Assembly (NCBI GenBank): GCA_945878745.1
Contig: CAMDVY010000041.1
Span: 1 to 11,896, forward strand
Source of the DNA: Klebsiella pneumoniae
GTDB taxonomy: Bacteria > Pseudomonadota > Gammaproteobacteria > Pseudomonadales > Azotimanducaceae
DNA: 11,896 nt
Direction: 5' to 3'
The notes beneath the pieces were generated by a model. It was not told the DNA's origin. It made no database searches and saw nothing but the letters and a program-made list of their open reading frames with translations. This document shows positions 5,963-11,896 of this stretch, one piece after another; position 1 is the stretch's first letter, and every line of letters starts with the position of its first letter. A program made the position numbers and the translations under genes.

Positions 5963-6236
5963 GTGACCGCTCCTTGCGTGACGTTGAGTACAGCTATTCA
6001 TCGAGGCCTGGAAGGATGGACCGTCGTCCATTATATGTCAATATATAAATTAGACTTTATGATAAATATTTAAGACTAATCGCCAAATATTATAGACATA
6101 TATTAGACATTCATGAAAAAGATGGGCGATTATCAAATACGTCGCAGATGTGTCTCGACACTCCTGCGCAAAGGTCTTGCTGTCGATGGCATTTGCCGAT
6201 CTAAGAATGGAGCTGTCGAACGGATGTGAAAATCGG
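5963..6236. other. Intergenic region between GNAT and microprotein genes
   Basis: Apart from the repeat-bearing promoter, this 274-bp stretch holds the microprotein leader and an inverted repeat, TAATCGCC (6077-6084) with GGCGATTA (6125-6132), around the two 11-bp-spaced repeats. It also has a short GTGTC-TC-GACAC element at 6150-6161. No convincing gene or terminator for the GNAT gene was seen. Confidence 0.5.
6030..6110 (-). promoter_or_regulatory. AT-rich promoter of the HiPIP operon with phased TAGACA/TAGACT repeats
   Basis: The plus strand shows TAGACT (6051), AAGACT (6072), TAGACA (6093) and TAGACA (6104), with starts 21, 21 and 11 nt apart, so all lie on nearly the same DNA face. On the minus strand a consensus -10, TATAAT, lies at 6035-6030 with no good -35 at 16-18 nt; the nearest repeat occupies that place, suggesting activator dependence. 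A TTGACA at 6041-6036 with CATCCT 17 nt on is an alternative promoter. The region is strikingly AT-rich against a GC-rich background. Confidence 0.6.
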
Positions 6237-6923
6237 TTACCGCGACGCGATGCAACCCGGATCACCGTCGATGGATGAGTGGCCGATCAAAGAGTTTCGG
6301 GCAGGCTCGTTTGCCGCAGCTCCCGTCGCTTGTCCAGGCTCGGCCGAGCACCACCGCTCGATGTCGGCGCACTCCTTCCAGAACCAGTATGGATAGACTG
6401 CTCCGCCACCAGCCGGCTGGGCATCCGCACCCAGGCGCTGAAAGCCGCAGCCGGCAAAATACGAAACCGCGAATCTTTCCGCCCTGACGTGCAGACCATG
6501 AAATCCGGCTTGACGCGCCCTGCGGGCAACTACCGTCTGCAACCACTGACCCAGCCCCCGCCTCTGAGCCGATTCGGCAACAAACAAACCGTGCAAGAGC
6601 GTAGAAATGCGACCGTGAGGATCCACCAAATGAGCATCGAGTTGCCATGCCGCCACGGCGATGGGCCTGCTCGCTTCTGAAACGAGCAGCACCTCGTGAT
6701 CCGTGAGGTCTACCTCGTCGTACGCAAGAACGGGCACCACGCAGCGTTTCAGACGAGCAGGCGCCTGCCACGCGTCTACAGCGCTTGCGATGACCGCCGT
6801 TACGTTGACCAGGTCGCGCGCGCTCGCAACACGGAGCGAAAGATCAGGCAATCCAACGTCTTGCTCGAGCATGCGCTGGAGGGGAATGCGGACGCCCGTG
6901 CCGTTATCGCTTGCGCCGCTCAT
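6237..6923 (-). CDS. GNAT-family N-acetyltransferase
   Basis: The product has 228 aa. The acetyl-CoA-binding motif A is clear at residues 109-138: LLHGLFVAESAQRRGLGQWL followed by a helix, with the QRRGLG pyrophosphate loop at 120-125. Motif B follows (FHGLHVRAERFAVSYFAGCGFQRLG, 141-165), and an aromatic segment YPYWFWKE closes the domain near residue 184. It should transfer an acetyl group from acetyl-CoA to an amine; the substrate is unknown. About 45 residues follow the domain and look disordered. The ATG at 6923 is the only start upstream of the domain apart from Met18; both lack a clear ribosome binding site, so the start is uncertain. It is on the same strand as the HiPIP operon, but the promoter at 6030-6110 separates them. 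Confidence 0.85.
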   Translation of the reverse strand: MSGASDNGTGVRIPLQRMLEQDVGLPDLSLRVASARDLVNVTAVIASAVDAWQAPARLKRCVVPVLAYDEVDLTDHEVLLVSEASRPIAVAAWQLDAHLVDPHGRISTLLHGLFVAESAQRRGLGQWLQTVVARRARQAGFHGLHVRAERFAVSYFAGCGFQRLGADAQPAGGGAVYPYWFWKECADIERWCSAEPGQATGAAANEPARNSLIGHSSIDGDPGCIASR

Positions 6924-7136
6924 GCGGGTAACGCACTCGGTACTGAAGCACCGCCACTCTCAGTCTTCGTGCCCGGCTTGAACTTTCGAGCTTCGCCGTG
7001 CCTGGTGCCTGGAACTGCCGAGAGCGCCCGTACGACAGCACGGCCTTCACGACCTGTATTCGAGTTTGCACTCATCACGGCGTTGTTTGGCTCTTTGTCT
7101 GAGAAGACGCTTACGGTACCCGTGAATTACGCTAAA
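6924..7136. other. Non-coding stretch upstream of the secreted-peptide gene
   Basis: No supported gene lies between the GNAT start and the repeat region at 7137. Plus-strand frames are open here but read across the GNAT gene without family-like content. A single additional TTTGTCTGAG at 7094-7103 lies 41 nt before the first repeat of the downstream cluster and might belong to it. Confidence 0.45.
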
Positions 7137-7226
7137 TGTCTAAGTAAATTCTCATATTTCCCTAGATTACGAATATTATGTCTAATATTCACGCCATATT
7201 CACAGCCTAAGTCTTATTTTTGTCCA
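7137..7226 (+). promoter_or_regulatory. AT-rich promoter of the secreted peptide with phased TGTCTA repeats
   Basis: TGTCTA occurs at 7137 and 7179, AGTCTT at 7210 and TGTCCA at 7221; the starts are 42, 31 and 11 nt apart, again near multiples of 10.5. The sequence ATGTCTAATAT (7178-7188) is identical to the minus strand at 6110-6100, in the same orientation relative to the downstream gene. The second copy sits in a perfect inverted repeat, GAATATTA and TAATATTC around TGTC (7171-7190). A possible -10 (TATTCA, 7197-7202) follows. Confidence 0.58.
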
Positions 7227-7243
7227 ACTTAAGGAGAAACACC

Positions 7244-7438
7244 ATGAACCACAGACAACTATTCCTCATCGGCCGTGCCGCCATTTTCGCAACTCTTCTC
7301 ACCTCTGCCGGGGTGACGTCGATCACCGTTGCGAACGCTGTGGACCCCGACCAACAGCCCGGTCAACGCAACCTGAACGTGGCGGTGAATGTGCCGCCCA
7401 CGCCGCCGATTGCAGACCAGCTAGCCACCATTCTCTGA
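7244..7438 (+). CDS. Small secreted peptide of unknown function
   Basis: The 64-aa product has a signal peptide (MNHRQLFLIGRAAIFATLLTSAGVTSITVANA) with likely cleavage after ANA. This leaves a mature peptide of about 32 residues, VDPDQQPGQRNLNVAVNVPP plus a short TPPIADQLATIL tail. It has no cysteines, is rich in Pro, Asn and Val, and is nearly neutral. The ATG at 7244 is chosen because AAGGAG lies 7 nt upstream (7231-7236). I recognise no family. A hairpin follows at 7479-7496. The promoter shares an 11-nt sequence and phased repeats with the HiPIP operon, so it is probably controlled by the same factor. A bacteriocin-like, signalling or structural role are all possible; none is shown. Confidence 0.68.
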   Translation: MNHRQLFLIGRAAIFATLLTSAGVTSITVANAVDPDQQPGQRNLNVAVNVPPTPPIADQLATIL

Positions 7439-7478
7439 TCACGCCGAACAACGGAAGAGCGCGAACCCCAGTTAAACC

Positions 7479-7496
7479 GAGCCTCGCTGGAGGCTC
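7479..7496 (+). terminator. Hairpin after the secreted-peptide gene
   Basis: Perfect 7-bp arms GAGCCTC and GAGGCTC enclose a 4-nt loop 40 nt after the stop codon. No T-run follows (TGATTCT), so it may stabilise the 3' end or be a weak terminator rather than a full intrinsic one. Confidence 0.35.
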
Positions 7497-7728
7497 TGAT
7501 TCTGGACCCTCGAGACATGTGCACTGGCTGCTGACGGTGCCGCGCTGATCTGGCGCCGCTTGATCCCATTCGTCGTACGCTGATCTTCGGTTACGCAGGC
7601 GAAGTCGACGCGACACCCGTCTGGCCTGCTTTCATAAACAAAATCGCCATTGCTGTCGTGGTCTGGTCGGCTACGACCATTTCTAGCGAGCTCACGGCGG
7701 CCAACGCTTAGCCTGACAGATGCAGACA

Positions 7729-7747
7729 GGGGCGCCCACGGCGCCTC
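7729..7747. terminator. Hairpin between convergent genes
   Basis: GGGGCGCC (7729-7736) pairs with GGCGCCTC (7740-7747) over 8 bp with one wobble and a 3-nt loop. TTCTC follows on the plus strand. It lies about 50 nt after the stop of the minus-strand flavoprotein gene and could end transcription from either side, though T-runs are poor. Confidence 0.4.
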
Positions 7748-7798
7748 TTCTCAGACAGCATGATCATCTGGACGCTCATATCAGGACAGCCGACCGAT

Positions 7799-8698
7799 TC
7801 AATTCCGAGAAAGCGCATCGACAACAGCCAATGCGCTGAGCAAGGCGGACTCAATCGAACGGCCAAGACACCAGTCACCACAAACGTAAAGCTCATGCTC
7901 AGCAAAAAGGTAAGGCCGACCGAGTGGTGTGTCGGCGAACGCGTATCGCCAGCGGTGTGCGTCAATCGATGTCGGTGACACCAGGCCAAGTCCGGGCTTC
8001 ACCATCTCGAGCAGAGTCGTCCCGACGCTGTCGACATCCATTTCGATATGCTCGACGCTCCAGTCCTGCGATGCTTCGATCACAAATGCATCGCCGACCG
8101 AGTTCGACATCGACCGCCTCAGGATCTGCCCCTTGACCATCGTGTGATCCGGCACTTGATCCAGCGTTTCTGAAAACCCCAGCATCACGACCCAACGCGG
8201 CAGCATCTGCACGCATGAGATCGTTTTTGCCAATTCGGCGTCGTGACCGATGACGATCTCTGAGGCATTCACCGGTGGGACCGCGAGCACAACCGCATCG
8301 AATGGGCCGTACGCCCGATCATCTTCGTCAAAGGCATTCCAAGCCGTGTCATGCTCAAGGCGGGTGAGTTTGGTGGCGTATTGCGCGGGCAATCCATCCA
8401 GCAGCCATTTGCTGAGCGCGTTCAATCCGCTCGGGCTGGTGTAGACGTCATCAACCCGGCATAGCAGACCAGCCAGAAGGGCTGGCTCGAGCAGTGCGTG
8501 CACCGCGGGTTGGCTAACATCCATTCGTGAGGCGCCGTGATCAAACCGATGTCCTGAATTCCTGCGGCGCGAACTCGTTCGTCCACCGGGTCCTCGGCCT
8601 TTGTCGAAAACTCGCACCGAGTGCCCGAGCAATGTGAGATGCCTCGCACACAGCGCACCGGAAACACCTGCACCAACAACCGCGATTGTCTTCGTCAT
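7799..8698 (-). CDS. Renalase-like FAD/NAD(P)-dependent oxidoreductase
   Basis: The product has 299 aa. The N-terminus MTKTIAVVGAGVSGALCARHL is a GxGxxG dinucleotide-binding fold, followed by FDKGRGPGGRTSSRR (31-45), the second FAD motif of amine-oxidase/renalase-type flavoproteins, and HRFDHGA (50-56). The C-terminal LYVCGDWCLGRSIESALLSALAVVDAL closes the FAD site. Bacterial renalases oxidise wrongly reduced NAD(P)H isomers; substrate identity here is inferred from resemblance. The ATG at 8698 is chosen because it begins the Rossmann strand; no Shine-Dalgarno is visible, and a -10-like TATCAT ends 7 nt before it. It is divergent from the Nei gene, and this flavoprotein family is often found beside photolyase genes in proteobacteria (family knowledge). 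Confidence 0.87.
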   Translation of the reverse strand: MTKTIAVVGAGVSGALCARHLTLLGHSVRVFDKGRGPGGRTSSRRRNSGHRFDHGASRMDVSQPAVHALLEPALLAGLLCRVDDVYTSPSGLNALSKWLLDGLPAQYATKLTRLEHDTAWNAFDEDDRAYGPFDAVVLAVPPVNASEIVIGHDAELAKTISCVQMLPRWVVMLGFSETLDQVPDHTMVKGQILRRSMSNSVGDAFVIEASQDWSVEHIEMDVDSVGTTLLEMVKPGLGLVSPTSIDAHRWRYAFADTPLGRPYLFAEHELYVCGDWCLGRSIESALLSALAVVDALSRN

Positions 8699-8705
8699 TG
8701 CAAGG

Positions 8706-8711
8706 ATGATA
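8706..8711 (-). promoter_or_regulatory. -10-like element, possible leaderless start of the flavoprotein gene
   Basis: TATCAT on the minus strand is separated from the ATG at 8698 by CCTTGCA only, and there is no Shine-Dalgarno. A transcript starting the usual 7 nt downstream would begin at the start codon. No good -35 is visible. Confidence 0.35.
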
Positions 8712-8786
8712 GCCGAACTCTTGTGTCGCCGAGACTGCGCAGCCTTCAATTCCACGCCGAGTAACATCTGGGCCCCCGGGCAATGC

Positions 8787-8792
8787 TAGAAT
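8787..8792 (+). promoter_or_regulatory. Extended -10, possible leaderless start of the Nei gene
   Basis: TGCTAGAAT has the TGn extension plus a near-consensus -10 (TAGAAT) and is followed by TTCGCG and then the ATG at 8799. No Shine-Dalgarno lies before the ATG, so transcription and translation may start at the same base. Confidence 0.42.
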
Positions 8793-8798
8793 TTCGCG

Positions 8799-9650
8799 AT
8801 GCCCGAAGGCCATACCATTCACCGCGTGGCGCGAACTCAATCCTCGATGCTGGTCGGGAAGTTTTTACACGTCACTTCACCTCAAGGGCGTTTCCAGACA
8901 GGAGCTCAAACGCTCGATGGCAAGCGATTGCACGCCATCGAAGCGTGCGGCAAACATCTGTTCTACCAGTTCGATGGCGGCGAAGCGGGACCGGTTCTTC
9001 ACGTGCATCTCGGGCTCTTCGGAAAGTATCGCGTTCACAAACGCAACGACGATGAAGTGCCGGATGTCCGCGGTGCGACACGAGTAAGGTTCGTCACACC
9101 AGACCATGTCGTTGATCTAAACGGTCCCAATCAATGTGAAGTCATCGAGGCGCACGTACAGCAAGCAATCATTGATCGACTCGGTCCCGATCCGCTACGC
9201 GAGGATGCAGATCCGAATCGTGCGTGGAATCGAATCAGCAACAGCCGAACTGGTATCGGCAGATTGATCATGGATCAATCGGTCATCGCAGGCATTGGCA
9301 ATATTTATCGAACAGAGTTGTTGTTTCGCGCAGGGTTATCGCCAGACGTTCCGGGTCGAGCAATCAGTCGGCCCGTGTTCAACCGGCTGTGGCGGGACGC
9401 GGTCAGGCTGCTCAAACTCGGCGTGAAGTACAACAGGATCATCACCGTACCTCTGGGTCGGATCGGCACGCCTCCCGGCAGGCTCCACCAGGACGAACAA
9501 ACGCTCATTTTTGGAAAGACTCGTTGTCCGGCCTGCGGCTCGGCGATCACCCGATTCGAGATCGCCAAACGCCAGGCGTTTCGATGTGATATTTGCCAGC
9601 CGGTCGAATCGATTCGCGACCAGCCAGAGTCGAAGGTCGCCGTTGATTAG
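8799..9650 (+). CDS. nei: Fpg/Nei-family DNA glycosylase/AP lyase
   Basis: This base-excision repair enzyme removes oxidised bases and cuts the abasic site. The 283-aa product starts MPEGHTIHR, with the catalytic Pro2 and Glu3 exposed after Met removal. GKHLF (51-55) carries the catalytic-position Lys52. The helix-two-turn-helix DNA-binding part is at 157-182 (IMDQSVIAGIGNIYRTELLF), and the C-terminal zinc finger has Cys243, Cys246, Cys263 and Cys266. MPEGH is typical of Nei-type rather than Fpg-type (MPELPE) proteins, and the QGRF and GKHLF segments recall actinobacterial Nei2, so substrate preference is probably for oxidised pyrimidines or bulkier lesions (inference). A 67-nt gap separates it from the photolyase gene, which repairs UV damage. 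Confidence 0.94.
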   Translation: MPEGHTIHRVARTQSSMLVGKFLHVTSPQGRFQTGAQTLDGKRLHAIEACGKHLFYQFDGGEAGPVLHVHLGLFGKYRVHKRNDDEVPDVRGATRVRFVTPDHVVDLNGPNQCEVIEAHVQQAIIDRLGPDPLREDADPNRAWNRISNSRTGIGRLIMDQSVIAGIGNIYRTELLFRAGLSPDVPGRAISRPVFNRLWRDAVRLLKLGVKYNRIITVPLGRIGTPPGRLHQDEQTLIFGKTRCPACGSAITRFEIAKRQAFRCDICQPVESIRDQPESKVAVD

Positions 9651-9705
9651 TCCTCGAAAGACTTTGCCCCTAAAAATCTACCAAGCGATTCGTAACCTGC
9701 ATGAC

Positions 9706-9711
9706 TAACAT
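9706..9711 (+). promoter_or_regulatory. -10-like element, possible leaderless start of the photolyase gene
   Basis: TAACAT is followed by TGCGTC and then the ATG at 9718; no Shine-Dalgarno is present. The match to the -10 consensus is only four of six, so on its own it is weak. It is listed because the same arrangement occurs at the two preceding genes. Confidence 0.3.
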
Positions 9712-9717
9712 TGCGTC

Positions 9718-11244
9718 ATGACCACGCTCTGGTTGATGGAAGACCAACTGTCTATAGAACTGGTGCGAAAGCATGTGCCCGATCGTGTGTTGCTGATCGA
9801 ATCCAGACGACACTTTGCATCGCACACTTTCCATCGGCATCGGATCCTGTTTCAGGTGTCCGCCATCCGGCACTTCGCCGAGGAATTGAAGTCCGCCGGT
9901 ATTGTGGTTCATCACTATGGCCTGGGTCGCCGGCCCTATCTGGATTCGCTTGCCGCGATTGCTCATCTGGTCAAAAAAACACGAGACCCGGAAGTGCTGG
10001 TGGTCGATCCGTCGGAATATCACTGCGCCCTATGGATGAAATCGATTCCTGAATTGCTAGGCGTGCACATCCACAACGCGCCCAACACGCTGTTCCTCAC
10101 TGATCGCGCCGAGTTCGCGGCTTGGGCCCGTCCGCTCAAGAAGCCTGTCATGGAATCATTCTATCGACGCATGCGCACAAAACTGAAAGTGCTAATCGAA
10201 CCCGACGGCTCGCCGGTCGGCGGTGCATGGAATCTCGATAAGCAAAATCGCAAGCCCGCAAAGCGCGGAAAGATCTTTCCGTTGCCACTCTCGATCGCGC
10301 CTGATTCGATCACGCAGAGCGTGATGAAGGACGTCGACAGGCTTTTTTCGTCGCACCCAGGATCTACCGATGGATTCTCGCTACCTGTGACTCGAGCGGA
10401 CGCCGAAAAGGCCTGGGACGATTTCTTGCAGAATCGGCTCCAGCAATTCGGTGATTTCGAAGATGCCATGCTTACCGGTCAGCCGGTCATGAATCACTCT
10501 TACATCTCGATGCTGTTGAACACAGGTCTATTGAGTCCAATGAAACTCGTTCGCGACGTCGAGGGGGCATATCGCGTGGGCCGCGTGCCGCTCAATAGTG
10601 CCGAGGGCTTCATTCGCCAGATCATAGGCTGGCGTGAATATGTCTACGGCATCTACTGGTCCTTCATGCCTGAATATCGAACACGAAACGCCCACGAGTC
10701 GACGCAGGGCCTTCCCGAATGGTTCTGGAACGGGGCGACGCCAATGAATTGCCTGTCGCAATCCATCTGCGGCGTAGTAGATCGAGCCTACTCGCATCAT
10801 ATCCAGCGGCTGATGATCATTTGCAATTTCGCCACGCTCGCCGAGTTGTCGCCTCATGCCATGAACGAATGGTTTTACAGCATGTACGTCGACAGCTTCG
10901 ACTGGGTCGTCACACCGAACGTCATCGGAATGGGGATGAACGCGGACAACGGTACCATGGCGACCAAACCCTACGTCAGCTCCGCTGCGTACATCAATCG
11001 AATGAGCGACTACTGCGCCAATTGCAAGTACGAGCCAGCCGAGCGCGTGGGTAAATCGGCATGTCCGTTCAACTACCTGTTCTGGACATTCCTTCATGAG
11101 TCCGCTGGCCGACTCAAGAACAACCCTCGCATGACGATGATGCTGAAGAACGCCGAGAAAATCGACGCAGAGCAGATGAGCAAGATGATGAAAGAACGCA
11201 CGCAATTCATCGAGTTGTACATCCGCGGAAAGGTCAGCCGATGA
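9718..11244 (+). CDS. phrB: Iron-sulfur bacterial cryptochrome/photolyase (PhrB-like, DPRP family)
   Basis: The 508-aa product belongs to the FeS-BCP branch of the photolyase superfamily (deoxyribodipyrimidine photolyase-related), whose studied members repair (6-4) photoproducts with FAD and carry a [4Fe-4S] cluster and a lumazine-type antenna. The N-terminus MTTLWLMEDQLS begins the Rossmann antenna domain. The four cluster ligands are Cys345 (MNCLSQ), Cys433 and Cys436 (CANC) and Cys449 (SACPFNY). Each lies exactly five residues before its counterpart in Agrobacterium PhrB (350, 438, 441, 454, from memory), which confirms an intact, full-length enzyme. The FAD domain includes EGFIRQIIGWREYVYGIYW and HHIQRLMIICNFATLAELSP. 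The antenna of PhrB is 6,7-dimethyl-8-ribityllumazine, the product of RibH, whose homologue lies at 1120-1605. The gene overlaps the DUF2256 gene by 4 nt. Confidence 0.96.
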   Translation: MTTLWLMEDQLSIELVRKHVPDRVLLIESRRHFASHTFHRHRILFQVSAIRHFAEELKSAGIVVHHYGLGRRPYLDSLAAIAHLVKKTRDPEVLVVDPSEYHCALWMKSIPELLGVHIHNAPNTLFLTDRAEFAAWARPLKKPVMESFYRRMRTKLKVLIEPDGSPVGGAWNLDKQNRKPAKRGKIFPLPLSIAPDSITQSVMKDVDRLFSSHPGSTDGFSLPVTRADAEKAWDDFLQNRLQQFGDFEDAMLTGQPVMNHSYISMLLNTGLLSPMKLVRDVEGAYRVGRVPLNSAEGFIRQIIGWREYVYGIYWSFMPEYRTRNAHESTQGLPEWFWNGATPMNCLSQSICGVVDRAYSHHIQRLMIICNFATLAELSPHAMNEWFYSMYVDSFDWVVTPNVIGMGMNADNGTMATKPYVSSAAYINRMSDYCANCKYEPAERVGKSACPFNYLFWTFLHESAGRLKNNPRMTMMLKNAEKIDAEQMSKMMKERTQFIELYIRGKVSR

Positions 11245-11399
11245 TGAAGCGACAAGACACCAAGATTTGCGTCGTCTGCAATCGCCCGATGACTTGGCGC
11301 CGCAAGTGGGCCAAAACATGGAGCGAGGTCAAGTATTGCAGCAACGCCTGCCGACGAAACAAGTCAAAACAATTTGATCTGCCAACCGCAACAGGATAG
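11241..11399 (+). CDS. DUF2256 zinc-ribbon protein
   Basis: The 52-aa product has CVVC (residues 10-13), the family core RPMTWRRKWAKTWSEVKYCS and a second CSNAC pair (33 and 37), so it should bind one zinc ion. DUF2256 genes are regularly next to photolyase/cryptochrome genes, sometimes fused, but their role is not established. The start at 11241 overlaps the photolyase stop as ATGA; a second Met follows immediately (11244). The overlap implies translational coupling and joint production with the photolyase. No terminator is obvious downstream. Confidence 0.92.
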   Translation: MMKRQDTKICVVCNRPMTWRRKWAKTWSEVKYCSNACRRNKSKQFDLPTATG

Positions 11400-11628
11400 G
11401 AAACACACAGCACCGCACGATTCCAATGCAGATCGGACGGACCGATCATCACTCGATTTACAAGTGCATTGAAGACGATTTGTCCGCCCAATTCTCCTAC
11501 CGCGCTTGGGGTGATTGGCGCTTCTGGATCAAGTGAGTTGAACTGAATCAGTTGAGCCTCACTCGGAGTCGAGTATTTCCTGTCAGCGACGCTCACTCAT
11601 GTCTTGCTATGGACTGTCCTGCTTCGTG
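11400..11628. other. Region between convergent genes
   Basis: No supported gene. A minus-strand frame from GTG 11596 is open but runs antisense through the DUF2256 gene, lacks a ribosome binding site and shows no family-like content. No strong terminator was found for either neighbour. Confidence 0.45.
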
Positions 11629-11896
11629 TCAGCCGAGAATCTCGCGATTGTGCTCCCCCAACCTGGGTGCCCGTCTTGAGATCCGCCACGGCGCTTTTGG
11701 CAGACTGAACGGCGCACCGGGGTAGATGACCGTTCTTCCGATATCCTCATGCATGACCGGCACCTGCATCCCTCGCGCCTTGAAGTGGTGGTTCTCAAAG
11801 GCTTCTTCTGGACTGTTGATGACTCCCACCGCCAGCCCTGCACGTTGGCAGCCTTCGAAAAAATCCTGCGCGTCAACCGTGCGCGCGATGAGCTGG
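11629..11896 (-). CDS. Class III (CaiB/BaiF) CoA-transferase, C-terminal part
   Basis: About 88 C-terminal residues are present; the rest lies beyond the right edge. The sequence QLIARTVDAQDFFEGCQRAG, then LAVGVINSPEEAFENHHFKARGM, and the ending APRLGEHNREILG are the hallmark C-terminus of family III CoA-transferases, where the GEHxxEIL motif is nearly invariant. These enzymes move CoA between carboxylic acids such as formyl-, succinyl- or carnitine-CoA; the catalytic Asp would be in the missing part. The acceptor and donor cannot be determined. It is convergent with the photolyase-DUF2256 pair and probably unrelated to it. Confidence 0.93.
   Translation of the reverse strand, partial: QLIARTVDAQDFFEGCQRAGLAVGVINSPEEAFENHHFKARGMQVPVMHEDIGRTVIYPGAPFSLPKAPWRISRRAPRLGEHNREILG

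Larger units (their letters stand above)
7439..7798. other. 360-bp stretch without a supported gene
   Basis: Besides the two hairpins, a plus-strand frame is open from about 7535 to the TAG at 7709-7711. It ends in a hydrophobic segment (FINKIAIAVVVWSATTISSELTAANA) but has no ATG, GTG or TTG start. A neighbouring frame just upstream reads ADGAALIWRRLIPFVVR before a stop. The two together could be remnants of a frameshifted small membrane protein, or chance. Confidence 0.35.

Noticed and set aside
6696..7232. Plus-strand open frame of 178 codons leading to the secreted-peptide gene
   Set aside because: It overlaps the GNAT motif region on the other strand, then crosses the AT-rich repeat promoter; composition is not protein-like.
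8729..8737. AGTCTCGG between the flavoprotein and Nei genes as another copy of the shared motif
   Set aside because: Only a single copy with poor match and no phased partner; chance is likely.
10528..11319. Minus-strand open frame of 263 codons opposite the photolyase gene
   Set aside because: Antisense to conserved photolyase sequence including the cluster ligands; His/Val-rich shadow composition and no recognised domain.
11234..11596. Minus-strand frame from GTG 11596
   Set aside because: Antisense to the DUF2256 gene, no ribosome binding site, no family resemblance.

Overview
The window looks like chromosomal DNA of a moderately GC-rich gammaproteobacterium. The best evidence is an intact one-piece tmRNA gene whose encoded tag reads ANDENYALAA, the enterobacterial/gammaproteobacterial tag, together with smpB, a Tat-type HiPIP and an iron-sulfur photolyase. 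Genus-level placement is not possible by eye. No transposase, integrase, CRISPR array, tRNA or rRNA was found.

Layout. (1) 1-551, minus: start of a sodium:neurotransmitter-symporter-family transporter, cut by the window edge and divergent from smpB (603-1088). (2) 1120-3230, minus: a probable operon of an exported Sel1/TPR-repeat protein, a small winged-helix-like protein with a TTG start, and a lumazine synthase homologue (RibH) coupled to it by an ATGA overlap. This operon lies between smpB and its RNA partner ssrA (3352-3707, plus), which has a clear terminator. (3) 3744-5490: a MerR-family regulator (4043-4981, minus) with a cobalamin-domain-like region that lacks the B12-binding histidine motif, and just upstream the HiPIP gene with its terminator. 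(4) 5176-5962, minus: a tightly overlapping three-gene operon of a 51-aa membrane microprotein, a 106-aa DUF6482-like protein and the HiPIP. (5) 6237-6923, minus: a GNAT acetyltransferase; then an AT-rich promoter region and a 64-aa secreted peptide gene (7244-7438, plus). (6) 7799-11399: a DNA repair and photobiology block with a renalase-like flavoprotein (minus), divergent Nei/Fpg glycosylase, iron-sulfur cryptochrome/photolyase and an overlapping DUF2256 zinc-ribbon protein (plus). (7) 11629-end, minus: C-terminus of a class III (CaiB/BaiF) CoA-transferase.

How the genes may work together. Regions 3-6 resemble the light/oxidative-stress gene sets of proteobacteria in which a LitR/CarH-like MerR regulator accompanies photolyase, flavoprotein and small-protein genes (family knowledge plus inference). 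The main new observation is a repeated TAGACA / TGTCTA motif, spaced at about multiples of one DNA turn, upstream of the HiPIP operon and of the secreted peptide gene. A weaker cluster lies upstream of the MerR gene itself. This suggests a small local regulon, possibly autoregulated. A second pattern is that the renalase, Nei and photolyase genes all lack a Shine-Dalgarno sequence and carry a -10-like hexamer 6-7 nt before the ATG, as expected for leaderless mRNAs.
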